DNA of 6,211 nt from JBQTIP01 sp052388025 (GCA_052388025.1 JBQTIP010000028.1:1-6211), one strand, 5' to 3'; shown: positions 1 to 5,640, counted from the stretch's first letter. The notes: generated by a model not told the origin, from the sequence alone. A program made the numbers and translations.

Positions 1-180
1 GATGAAGATGCCGTCCACCCCCGTGGAGACGATCCGAGGGCCGCCGCATTCGGCCGCGGGGAGCTCCCCGTCGTCGAACAGGGCGGCCCGCTTGCGCTCC
101 CAGGCCGCCCGGACCCTGGCCTGGGCACGGCGGCGTCCTTTCGTCGTGGTTGTCGAGCGGACGCTACGTGCCCTTCTCAT
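1..180 (-). CDS. Partial protein of unknown function, possibly a transposase-like N-terminus (runs off left edge)
   Basis: An open minus-strand frame starts at ATG 180-178 and stays open for 60 codons to the window edge. An in-frame stop at 222-220 lies upstream, so the only available start in the window is this ATG. The N-terminus is very basic and Arg/Thr rich (residues 1-30), followed by WERKRAALFDDGELP and then VSTGVDGIFI at the edge. The last motif loosely resembles the 'DGV-aromatic/aliphatic' strand that opens the catalytic domain of ISLre2/UPF0236-type transposases, but that is a weak guess from ten residues, and in those proteins the strand lies much further from the N-terminus. If the guess is right, this would be a 5'-truncated relic. 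No clear Shine-Dalgarno sequence precedes the ATG, which also favours a relic or a wrong start. The product cannot be named from what is visible. Confidence 0.35.
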   Translation of the reverse strand, partial: MRRARSVRSTTTTKGRRRAQARVRAAWERKRAALFDDGELPAAECGGPRIVSTGVDGIFI

Positions 181-194
181 TCGGGTGTGGGGTT

Positions 195-213
195 CCCGAG
201 CCGCTGGCTCGGG
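195..213. repeat. Perfect 8-bp inverted repeat with 3-base loop
   Basis: CCCGAGCC at 195-202 pairs exactly with GGCTCGGG at 206-213 around the loop GCT. It lies 15 bases upstream of the minus-strand ATG at 180, in the divergent gap before the Tat protein gene. No T-run follows on either side, so it is not a standard intrinsic terminator. It could be a terminator-like hairpin, an operator or chance in GC-rich DNA. Confidence 0.4.
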
Positions 214-241
214 GCGACGCTAACTCGCCGACAGCGCCACC

Positions 242-270
242 TTGTGCCAAGACCGGTACGGGAGTAGAAC
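242..270 (+). promoter_or_regulatory. Candidate sigma70-type promoter for the Tat-exported protein gene
   Basis: TTGTGC (242-247) and TAGAAC (265-270) are spaced by 17 bases and match 3/6 and 4/6 of the housekeeping consensus. A transcript from here would carry a leader of roughly 95 bases before the ATG at 373. The rest of 181-372 shows no convincing gene. The assignment is by eye and weak. Confidence 0.25.
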
Positions 271-372
271 GTTCGCTACATGACCTCAGAGATGGCCGGC
301 TCCCCTAGGCCCCGCGCTCCGCCGCCCGCGGCATGTCGACCTAGCTACCCGCGATGAGAGACGGAGGGAACC

Positions 373-828
373 ATGACCAGTATCAGTAGAAGGAATCTGC
401 TCAAGGCTGGCGCCGGCACGGCCGCAGTCACCGGGCTCGCCCTCGGCGGGGCCGGGGTCGCGGGGGCGGCGCCTGCTGGGGGAACCGGCGTTCACATCCA
501 CGTCACGTTTGTCGACGCCGGCGGCCCGGGCGACGACATCAAGGTCAGCATCTCCGCGGAGGGGAGGAACAACAAGCTCAGCGGGGCCGGCTGGGACTTC
601 GAAACCGCACCTGCCGTTGGCACCCCTGCATCCAGTGCGTGTTACTACACACAGGAGGGGTCGGTACACGGTCACACGATCGAGCTGTCGGGGACCGTGT
701 TGTTCTCTAACGACCCCACCTTTCTGGATACGCCGGTCACGACGGAGGCCAACCTCAACACCGGCAGCGTCACCTGGACCTTCGGGACCTTCGAGTTCAC
801 CGGGACTGGCACCGTCGTTCGCACCTGA
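373..828 (+). CDS. Small Tat-exported protein of unknown function
   Basis: A 151-residue protein with a textbook twin-arginine signal: basic N-terminus with SRRNLLK at residues 5-11 (Arg6-Arg7), a Gly/Ala-rich moderately hydrophobic stretch (12-31), and an AxA cleavage site at A30-G31-A32. The protein should therefore be exported already folded. The mature part, about 119 residues, alternates Thr/Val/Ile/Phe with Gly, Ser and Asn, as expected of an all-beta fold, and has one cysteine (Cys90, in ACYYTQEG). No catalytic motif or known domain is recognised. The ATG at 373 is supported by GGAGGG at 363-368, although the spacing of 4 bases is short. The gene stands alone on the plus strand; the neighbours give no clue to function. 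A cofactor-binding role is possible because Tat substrates often fold with a cofactor, but nothing in the sequence shows one. Existence of the gene is well supported, the function is unknown. Confidence 0.85.
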   Translation: MTSISRRNLLKAGAGTAAVTGLALGGAGVAGAAPAGGTGVHIHVTFVDAGGPGDDIKVSISAEGRNNKLSGAGWDFETAPAVGTPASSACYYTQEGSVHGHTIELSGTVLFSNDPTFLDTPVTTEANLNTGSVTWTFGTFEFTGTGTVVRT

Positions 829-889
829 GACTCGGCCGCACCACCGCCTGCGCCCGTTTCGGCGAGCACGAGCCCGGGCCGTCCACCCC

Positions 890-1130
890 GGCACGACCGT
901 CTCGAGGTCAGCGCCTTCCAGCGCGCCCCGGATCAGGGTCGCCTCGGGATCGCCAGCCAGGCGGGCACCCGTCTCGTAGGTCGGTCCGGAAGGTGGGCGT
1001 CAATCACCGGAAGGATGCCCGGCATCTCCCCGAGCGAGCGGAGAATGTCGATCTCTGCCTGTGAGTTCCCACCGGTCCCGAGGGGCTGATCAGCCTCTAA
1101 GGGCCGATCTGAGTCTCTCCGCGGGTGGGA
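890..1130 (-). pseudogene. Probable decayed coding relic with a frame break, unidentified
   Basis: Two successive minus-strand frames look coding but cannot be joined without a frameshift. The upstream frame is open from a stop at 1151-1149 down to a stop at 935-933; it contains the protein-like run AEIDILRSLGEMPGILPVID (about 1065-1000) with high third-position and low second-position GC, as real genes here have. Near 975-990 the sense passes to another frame with TYETGARLAGDPEATLIRG and then ALEGADLETV (about 981-892). After that the frame runs antisense into the Tat gene and loses meaning. No start codon or ribosome site belongs to it. I do not recognise the parent family. It could also be chance open frame in GC-rich DNA, although the codon-position pattern argues for a former gene. 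Confidence 0.3.
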
Positions 1131-1140
1131 GCTAACCCGC

Positions 1141-1266
1141 GTGGAGTTCTACAAACTGCCCTTCCCGCGTGAGGAGCACCGCCGGCCGTACGTGGGGGAG
1201 CTGGGTGCCCTGCGAGACGCGGGGCTCTGCGCGACTGGCGCCGAGCGGACGCTATCCCTCCTGTAA
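1141..1266 (+). CDS. Doubtful 41-residue open frame, unidentified
   Basis: GTG at 1141 opens a 41-codon frame ending at TAA 1264-1266. The product begins MEFYKLPFPREEHRRPYV and ends GAERTLSLL. About 85% of third codon positions are G or C, similar to the real genes in this window. GGGAG at about 1127-1131 could serve as a ribosome site, but it sits in the loop of a 7-bp hairpin (GCGGGT at 1121-1126 pairing with ACCCGC at 1135-1140, plus C1120-G1141). It is short, belongs to no family I know, and lies in a stretch with other gene debris, so it may be a fragment of a lost gene. Confidence 0.2.
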   Translation: MEFYKLPFPREEHRRPYVGELGALRDAGLCATGAERTLSLL

Positions 1267-1273
1267 GCGCGCC

Positions 1274-1303
1274 TTGATGGGAATCCGATCTAGGGTGTAG
1301 AGT
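1274..1303 (+). promoter_or_regulatory. Candidate promoter of the tusA-dsrE2 operon
   Basis: TTGATG (1274-1279) and TAGAGT (1298-1303) are spaced by 18 bases and match the sigma70 consensus at 4/6 and 4/6. Nothing closer to the operon looks better. Transcription would begin near 1310, giving a leader of about 160 bases before the ATG at 1469. The leader contains GC-rich short inverted repeats (GGCGGC 1388-1393 with GCCGCC 1405-1410; GAAGG 1414-1418 with CCTTC 1424-1428) but no recognisable riboswitch. Confidence 0.35.
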
Positions 1304-1317
1304 ATTGCACCTGCAAT
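1304..1317. promoter_or_regulatory. Palindrome at the expected transcription start, candidate operator
   Basis: ATTGCA (1304-1309) and TGCAAT (1312-1317) form a perfect 6-bp inverted repeat separated by CC. It directly follows the candidate -10 box and would cover the start point, a position typical for a repressor site. It is AT-richer than its surroundings. The regulator is unknown and no second copy of the half-site was noticed in the window. Confidence 0.35.
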
Positions 1318-1468
1318 GATCCGGACGCGCTGCTTCGGAGTGGTCGGGGCGATGATTCCCTCTCGCCTGTGCTGTCCCGGCGTGGCCGGCGGCGCCGTCG
1401 CATAGCCGCCGCCGAAGGCACCACCTTCCTTCCGTCCATTCGCTTTCACGCAAGGAGGTTCCGACCCC

Positions 1469-1699
1469 ATGGATGTCATCACCACCACCGTCGACGCGCG
1501 AGGGCAGGCCTGCCCCGGCCCGCTCGTCACCCTGGCGAAGGCCCTGAGGGACGTTCGCATCGGCGACCTGCTCGAGCTCCTCGCCACCGATCCCGGCTCG
1601 AAGTCCGACGTCCCGTCCTGGAGCACGATCTCCGGCAACGAGCTCGTCGAGGCCTCCGAAGCAGACGGCGTCTACCGCTACGTCTTGAGGAAGGCCTGA
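1469..1699 (+). CDS. tusA: TusA-family sulfur carrier / sulfurtransferase
   Basis: A 76-residue cytoplasmic protein of the TusA (SirA-like) family. The family carries sulfur as a persulfide on the cysteine of a CPxP motif and hands it on to partner proteins in tRNA thiolation, cofactor synthesis or sulfur oxidation. Here the motif is CPGP at residues 15-18, with Cys15 the only cysteine, preceded by the usual D-x-R-G-x-x-C (residues 9-15). The conserved DPGS plus following segment (about residues 41-49, with DVPSW) and the C-terminal strand YRYVLRKA complete the fold; the length is normal. The start at ATG 1469 is fixed by AAGGAGGT at 1452-1459, 9 bases upstream. The next gene begins one base after the stop, so both are certainly cotranscribed. 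That partner is DsrE2-like, which points to sulfur trafficking of the kind seen in rhd-tusA-dsrE2 clusters rather than to tRNA modification; no rhodanese gene is in view. The symbol indicates family membership, not proven orthology to E. coli TusA. Confidence 0.9.
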   Translation: MDVITTTVDARGQACPGPLVTLAKALRDVRIGDLLELLATDPGSKSDVPSWSTISGNELVEASEADGVYRYVLRKA

Positions 1700-1700
1700 C

Positions 1701-2210
1701 ATGAGCGATACCAACGGGAACGGCACCGCCGGCAAGGAGAACAAGATCACTATCATCGCCTGGGGCGGCGACCTCGACCGCATCTGGCCTACGCTCATCC
1801 TGTCGACGACCGCCGCCGCGAGCGGCATGGAGGCGAGCGTCTTCTTCACGTTCTGGGGCCTGTTCGCGCTCGTGAAGCCCGGCGTGCGGATCACCGGCGA
1901 GAACTGGATGCAGAAGATGCTCTCGGTCGTGAACCCCGGCACGCCCGCCAAGGCCAAGCTGTCCAAGGTCAACTTCGCCGGCGCGGGGCCGTTCATGATG
2001 AAGAAGCTGGCGAAGGACTACAAGACGCCCAACCCGACCGAGCTCCTGGAGATGGCGCGCGACATGGGCGTTCGCCTGATCCCATGCCAGATGACGATGG
2101 ACCTCCTCGGCCTGAAGAGAGAAGATCTCATCGACGGGCTGGAGGAGCCGATCGGGGCCGCGACCGCGCTGCTCGAGATGAAGGAAGCCTCGATCCAGCT
2201 CTTCATCTAG
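1701..2210 (+). CDS. DsrE2-type (DsrE/DsrF/DrsH-like) sulfur-trafficking protein
   Basis: A 169-residue protein of the DsrE/DsrF/DrsH-like family (DsrE2 type), small proteins that bind or pass on persulfide sulfur together with TusA. Family features are ITIIAWGGDLDRIWP (residues 16-30), the hydrophobic block GMEASVFFTFWGLFALVK (42-59), MLSVVNPGT (73-81), and the C-terminal LIPCQMTMDLLGLKREDLI (126-144) followed by GAATALLEM (152-160). Cys129 in PCQMTMD is the only cysteine. Many DsrE2 proteins also carry a cysteine in the first strand (near ICSKGTLD); here that place reads IAWGGDLD, so this copy would be a single-cysteine form. The first 14 residues are polar and probably disordered. ATG 1701 follows the tusA stop by one base and has GAGGAAGG at 1687-1694 inside tusA, indicating coupled translation. 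Its stop lies 9 bases from that of the convergent propeller gene, with no clear terminator. The family is sure; the physiological sulfur donor and acceptor are not shown. Confidence 0.88.
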   Translation: MSDTNGNGTAGKENKITIIAWGGDLDRIWPTLILSTTAAASGMEASVFFTFWGLFALVKPGVRITGENWMQKMLSVVNPGTPAKAKLSKVNFAGAGPFMMKKLAKDYKTPNPTELLEMARDMGVRLIPCQMTMDLLGLKREDLIDGLEEPIGAATALLEMKEASIQLFI

Positions 2211-2219
2211 GGTCGGCTC

Positions 2220-4094
2220 TTACGGGGCGGCCGGCCCGGTCGGCCGAACGATCCACAGCCCGCCGTTCATATCGCTCGCGAAGATGAGTCCGTCCGATGC
2301 TCGGATGGCCACGCCCCAGACGATCGGGATGTTGCCGGGGACGAAGTCCGAGTGCGACGGCGCTCCTTCGGGAACGAACTGCCCAACCATGACCGGATCC
2401 GACGGCGTCGCTCCGTTCAGCGGCGAGAGGTCGAGCGCGACGATCCCGTTCGTGTACCAGGACGCATATGAGCGGTTCCCCAGCACCTCGTTGTTGTGGA
2501 TCGACCAGAACCCCTCGGGCGGCGGGAGCTCGTGAACGCCCGGCAGGCCGTCGAACTTCGCGACCTGTTCGCCGGTGGCGGCATCGAAAACCCGCAGGAA
2601 CCCCCAAGAGGGCTCCAGCGCCTCGAGGGTCGCGACACCGGCAGCCCGCATCCCCGCGGCGGTCGCGTGGTCGGTGAACAGCACCGGGATGTCCACCGTG
2701 GCGAGCGGGGGGAACCACTGCGGGCTGGTGGCCTCCGAGATGAAGTCGTGGACCGCCGCAGCCGCGCCCGCCGCAGCCGCAGCCTTTTGCTGCTTCTTAT
2801 GGGTGCACAGCGGATCGGCCCCCCCGTCCTCGTCGAAGAAGGGGAAGAGCGTGCGCACCACGACGATCCTCCCGGCGGTCGTCCCCGGGTAGTCCTTGTC
2901 CTCGCACCCCTGCCGCTTGGCCCGAACGACCTCGGCCGTGAGGCTCGAGCCCGGCATCTCCCACAGAGGCATGGCTAAGGGCGACTCGTTGGCTACACCG
3001 GTCGTCGGCGGGTCCCCGTACACGATATGCGCGAGCCCGCGAGGGTCGAAGTCCTCGTCGTTCTGCAGGAGGAAGTGTGTCGTCGTCCCCTGGTACTCGG
3101 AGACGGAGTGCGCTTCGCCCTCGGCGTCGGGCGCGTACTCAGTCCGCGACACCAGGGTCGGGTTCGTCACGTCGGTGATGTCGATGGTGAGCACGCCCAG
3201 GTCCCAGTAGGAGACGTACGCCTTCGTGCCGTCGGCGCTCGCCCGGGCGCTGTGATCGAACATGGCGCCGAAGCTCCCGAGCCCGTAGAAGGGCCCCGGC
3301 GCGAACCCATACGCGTGCGCGCCCCACTCGCCGACCTGGACCGGGTTCCGAGGGTCCGTGACGTCCACGATACGGAAGTCGCCGCCCGGGACCGGATCGA
3401 AGAACTCGGAGCCGGGCGTCGCGAGAAGTGCGTAGACGCTCTCGCCCCGCTGGAACAGGTCAAGCTCGTGGACTCCGCCCCCGCCGTTGGCGACCCCGAG
3501 GAAGCTGAGCTTCTCCGGGTTGTGGGGATCCGTTACGTCCCAGAATTGCGGTCCGAACTTCTTCTGATCGATCTCCGGCCCACCGCCGCACCGCTGGAGG
3601 CCAACCGCCAAGAGATCGCCTGAAAAGAAGGACGTCGAGACGCTGCGCACGACCACGTCCTCGGCGCTCGTGAACTTCCGGCCACCGACCCTCCCGATCA
3701 TGACGGGGTACGTCGGATTCGTGACGTCCACGATCTTCACGCCGAGCCCGTTGCACGGGTCGGCCCAAGTGCCGACGTACGCGAAGTCGCCGTGCACCCA
3801 CACGTCCCCGTTCGTGTCCGACGCCCCGAGGTCGGTGTGCCCGACGATCTCGAAGTTGTCGATGACCGGTGCGGCCGGGCCTCGGGATGTCGACACGCCG
3901 GTGGCGCGGGCGGCGAGCAGCCGCCGGCCGAGCGCGTTGACGCCGGCGCCCTTCTCGGGCGGCCGGGTCCACGCATGCGATGTCCCCGTGACGGTCGCGA
4001 GGAGGACAATCGAGCAGACAAGGATGAGACCTGTACGCCGGATCTGACGCACCCCCTGCCGTCGCACGAAACGCATTGCCGAAGCGTTGGCCAC
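2220..4094 (-). CDS. Secreted LVIVD-repeat beta-propeller with inserted PA domain
   Basis: A 624-residue protein. The N-terminus has a basic region (RFVRRQGVRQIRR, 8-20), a hydrophobic core (21-37) and a likely signal peptidase site after SHA (39-41). The mature part carries LVIVD-type blade motifs: VKIVDVTNP (119-127), PQFWDVTDP (182-190), FRIVDVTDPRNP (240-251), LTIDITDVTNP (302-312), FLRVFDAATG (499-508), IVALDLSPLN (551-560) and a closing GGLWIVRP (611-618). These repeats form a beta-propeller outside the cell; no enzyme activity is established for the family. Residues about 384-490 interrupt the blades and look like a PA (protease-associated) domain: CEDKDYPG, AGRIVVVRT, LCTHKKQQKA with an alanine-rich helix, and IPVLFT. 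Cys397 and Cys430 could form a disulfide there. The start is uncertain: the longest reading begins at GTG 4094 without a clear ribosome site, and ATG at 4076 (residue 7) would also leave a complete signal peptide. The gene follows the MFS gene after 75 bases and may share its transcript. Function is unknown; ligand or surface binding is inferred. Confidence 0.85.
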   Translation of the reverse strand: MANASAMRFVRRQGVRQIRRTGLILVCSIVLLATVTGTSHAWTRPPEKGAGVNALGRRLLAARATGVSTSRGPAAPVIDNFEIVGHTDLGASDTNGDVWVHGDFAYVGTWADPCNGLGVKIVDVTNPTYPVMIGRVGGRKFTSAEDVVVRSVSTSFFSGDLLAVGLQRCGGGPEIDQKKFGPQFWDVTDPHNPEKLSFLGVANGGGGVHELDLFQRGESVYALLATPGSEFFDPVPGGDFRIVDVTDPRNPVQVGEWGAHAYGFAPGPFYGLGSFGAMFDHSARASADGTKAYVSYWDLGVLTIDITDVTNPTLVSRTEYAPDAEGEAHSVSEYQGTTTHFLLQNDEDFDPRGLAHIVYGDPPTTGVANESPLAMPLWEMPGSSLTAEVVRAKRQGCEDKDYPGTTAGRIVVVRTLFPFFDEDGGADPLCTHKKQQKAAAAAGAAAAVHDFISEATSPQWFPPLATVDIPVLFTDHATAAGMRAAGVATLEALEPSWGFLRVFDAATGEQVAKFDGLPGVHELPPPEGFWSIHNNEVLGNRSYASWYTNGIVALDLSPLNGATPSDPVMVGQFVPEGAPSHSDFVPGNIPIVWGVAIRASDGLIFASDMNGGLWIVRPTGPAAP

Positions 4095-4122
4095 TCAAGC
4101 ACCCAAGGATCGGCCTTGTCAA
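4094..4122 (-). promoter_or_regulatory. Possible promoter of the propeller gene
   Basis: On the minus strand a perfect TTGACA -35 lies at 4122-4117, and TTGAGT/CTTGAG about 17-18 bases on (near 4099-4093) is the only -10 candidate and a poor one. A 5-bp inverted repeat (CAAGG and CCTTG, 4103-4117) lies between them. If used, transcription would start near 4087, which would favour the ATG at 4076 over the GTG at 4094 as start codon. The -35 may equally be chance. Confidence 0.2.
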
Positions 4123-4169
4123 CGCCGTCGTGCATGCGCTACAACATCGTGAACGGGACCGCCTTCGAT

Positions 4170-5630
4170 TCAGCCACTGAGCTCGCGGTCGAGGCGCCAG
4201 GACGCCTCCGTCACCGGTCGCGACACCTCGATCACGGTGCCGTCCTCCATTGCTAGTCTGAAACAGACTAGCTGCGCGCCGTCGCGCTGCTCGTGCCACG
4301 CGCGCTCGACCTCCACCTGCTCCTCCACGCCCCCCCAGACGACAGTCCGGGGCCACTCCTCGGCCTTCGCGCCCTCGTAGAAGCGGATCACGAGCGCGGG
4401 GGTCCGGCCCATCCACAAGGGGAGGACCGGGGTCCAGATGAGGAACAGGACGCCGACCGCGGCCACCGCCCAGCCCACGCCGAGCGCCGGCAGCAGCGGG
4501 ATGGCGAGGATCGCGGCCACCACCCGGGAAATGTTGTAGAAGAGGTCGTACACGGCGAAGACCCGGCCGCGGTAGCCGTCCGGGATGGCCTGTTGGACCA
4601 TCGTGTCGACCGGCACCTTCTTCCAGGCGAATGTGAGGCCCACGGCGAAGCTCGCCAGCAACACGGTCACGCCGGTGATGTGGGTCGAGACGGCCAGCAG
4701 CACCAGGCCCCCGATCACGAAGGCTCCGGCGACGATCCGCTCCTTGGCGAAGCGCTCCTCCAGCTTGCCGACGGTGATCAGTCCAACGAGGACGCCGATC
4801 CCCCCGGCGCCGATCAAGTACGAGAACGAGCCGACGCCCTCGCGGAACCGCTCGCGGAAGACGACCAGCGACATGACCAGGATGACCCCCTGCCCCATCT
4901 GATCGAGCGTGATCGAGGTCATCGGGCCGAGGGCCCGAGGTGCATGTGCCAGGCGCCGGACCCCGTCGCGGAACTCCGTCGCGAGGCGCTGCAGCTCGTG
5001 CCGGAGCAAGGCGTCGGGCAGCCGGTGCGGCGAGAGGCTCCCTCGAATCCGGGAGGCGACGAGCGACGCGACCACCCACATGACGCCGGCCGCCACGACG
5101 ATCGGCACGGATCCCACGGCGTCGGCGATCTGACCACCTACGAACACACCGGCGAGCAGCGCGACGGTCCCACCGACGGTGGCCATGGAGTTAGCCATCA
5201 GCAGGTCCTGGGTCGACACCAGCCGGGGGACGACCGTAACCGCGGTCGCGAGGAAGAAGCGATTGACCGAGATCACGAGCAGTGCACCCGCATAGAACGG
5301 CACCGCGGCCGCCTCCGGGTCGAACAGCACGAGCCCGACGGCGGCCGCCCGGAACCAGGGCGCGACGACCAGGATTAGCCGCCGGGACCATCGGTCGATG
5401 AACACACCGGTGAACGGGCCGATCAGAGAGAAGGGCAGCGACACGATGAGCGTCGCCTTCGCGAACCCGACCGTTGTCGTCTGCTCGGTGGGCGAGAAAA
5501 TCACCGACGAGATGAGCGAAGCCTGGAACAGCCCGTCGGCGGACTGGCTGATCAGCCGGATGAGGAACAGCCTCCGGAAATCGGGGTTCCGGAGCGCCTC
5601 ACGGGCGCGAGCGATGCTTCCCCGCTGCAC
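4170..5630 (-). CDS. MFS exporter with C-terminal soluble extension
   Basis: A 486-residue major facilitator protein of the MFS_3/EntS-like exporter type, expected in the cytoplasmic membrane and driven by the proton gradient. The typical opening NPDFRRLFLIRLISQSADGL (residues 15-34) leads into helix 1; motif A is seen as GVFIDRWSRR (75-84) in the loop after helix 2, and the half-repeat appears as GKLEERFAKER (288-298). Hydrophobic helices cover about 25-195 and 235-410, with a charged central loop (about 195-232). Residues 415-486 are not membrane-like: they begin VIRFYEG, continue with WGGVEEQVEVERAWHEQ and end with FRLAMEDGTVIEVSRP and WRLDREL, a small beta domain reminiscent of DUF6504-type domains (tentative). 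GTG 5630 is the only start before the first helix in this frame; it has no obvious ribosome site and lies 10 bases after the stop of the broken kinase gene, so translation was probably coupled to it. The exported compound cannot be told; the kinase neighbour hints at a drug or toxic small molecule. Confidence 0.85.
   Translation of the reverse strand: MQRGSIARAREALRNPDFRRLFLIRLISQSADGLFQASLISSVIFSPTEQTTTVGFAKATLIVSLPFSLIGPFTGVFIDRWSRRLILVVAPWFRAAAVGLVLFDPEAAAVPFYAGALLVISVNRFFLATAVTVVPRLVSTQDLLMANSMATVGGTVALLAGVFVGGQIADAVGSVPIVVAAGVMWVVASLVASRIRGSLSPHRLPDALLRHELQRLATEFRDGVRRLAHAPRALGPMTSITLDQMGQGVILVMSLVVFRERFREGVGSFSYLIGAGGIGVLVGLITVGKLEERFAKERIVAGAFVIGGLVLLAVSTHITGVTVLLASFAVGLTFAWKKVPVDTMVQQAIPDGYRGRVFAVYDLFYNISRVVAAILAIPLLPALGVGWAVAAVGVLFLIWTPVLPLWMGRTPALVIRFYEGAKAEEWPRTVVWGGVEEQVEVERAWHEQRDGAQLVCFRLAMEDGTVIEVSRPVTEASWRLDRELSG
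4252..4272. repeat. Perfect 9-bp inverted repeat with 3-base loop inside the MFS gene
   Basis: GCTAGTCTG (4252-4260) and CAGACTAGC (4264-4272) pair perfectly around AAA (TTT in the mRNA sense). It falls within the codons for QLVCFRLA of the MFS extension (residues 453-460), about 80 bases before that gene's stop. Its codons include CTA twice, AGA, TGT and GCA, all unusual against the G/C-ending codons around it. In the mRNA it would form a stable hairpin without a following U-run. Confidence 0.7.
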
Positions 5631-5640
5631 GCCGTTGATA

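Noticed and set aside
286..894. Long minus-strand frame opposite the Tat protein gene
   Set aside because: It is antisense to a gene with a clear Tat signal and is mostly Arg/Gly-rich translation typical of the wrong frame. Only its upstream continuation (981-892) looks protein-like and is reported as a relic.
154..1254. Shared 13-mer CGAGCGGACGCTA at 154-166 and 1242-1254 as possible element ends
   Set aside because: A 13-base match somewhere in a window of this size is not rare (expected about 0.3 times under equal base use, more in GC-rich DNA), and the flanks do not extend the similarity.
1097..1996. 299-codon minus-strand frame opposite tusA and dsrE2
   Set aside because: It is antisense to two recognised genes with ribosome sites and has no recognisable domain.
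2228..2246. CGGCCG repeated around a 7-base spacer as a terminator for the convergent genes
   Set aside because: CGGCCG is self-complementary and common in such GC-rich DNA, the site lies inside the last codons of the propeller gene, and no T-run follows on either strand.
2750..2800. GCC/GCA-rich stretch as a microsatellite
   Set aside because: It encodes the alanine-rich helix of the PA domain in the propeller protein and is not a regular tandem repeat.
3027..3623. 198-codon plus-strand frame opposite the propeller gene
   Set aside because: The opposite strand carries repeated LVIVD motifs; this frame shows only Arg/Val/Glu-rich shadow translation.
3460..5079. 539-codon minus-strand frame overlapping the exporter and propeller genes
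   Set aside because: It is the same strand in another frame across two well-supported genes and reads as Arg/Pro/Gly-rich low-complexity, a shadow of GC-rich codons.
4293..5378. 361-codon plus-strand frame opposite the exporter
   Set aside because: His/Asp/Arg/Gln-rich translation without a domain, fully antisense to an MFS gene with motif A and membrane helices.
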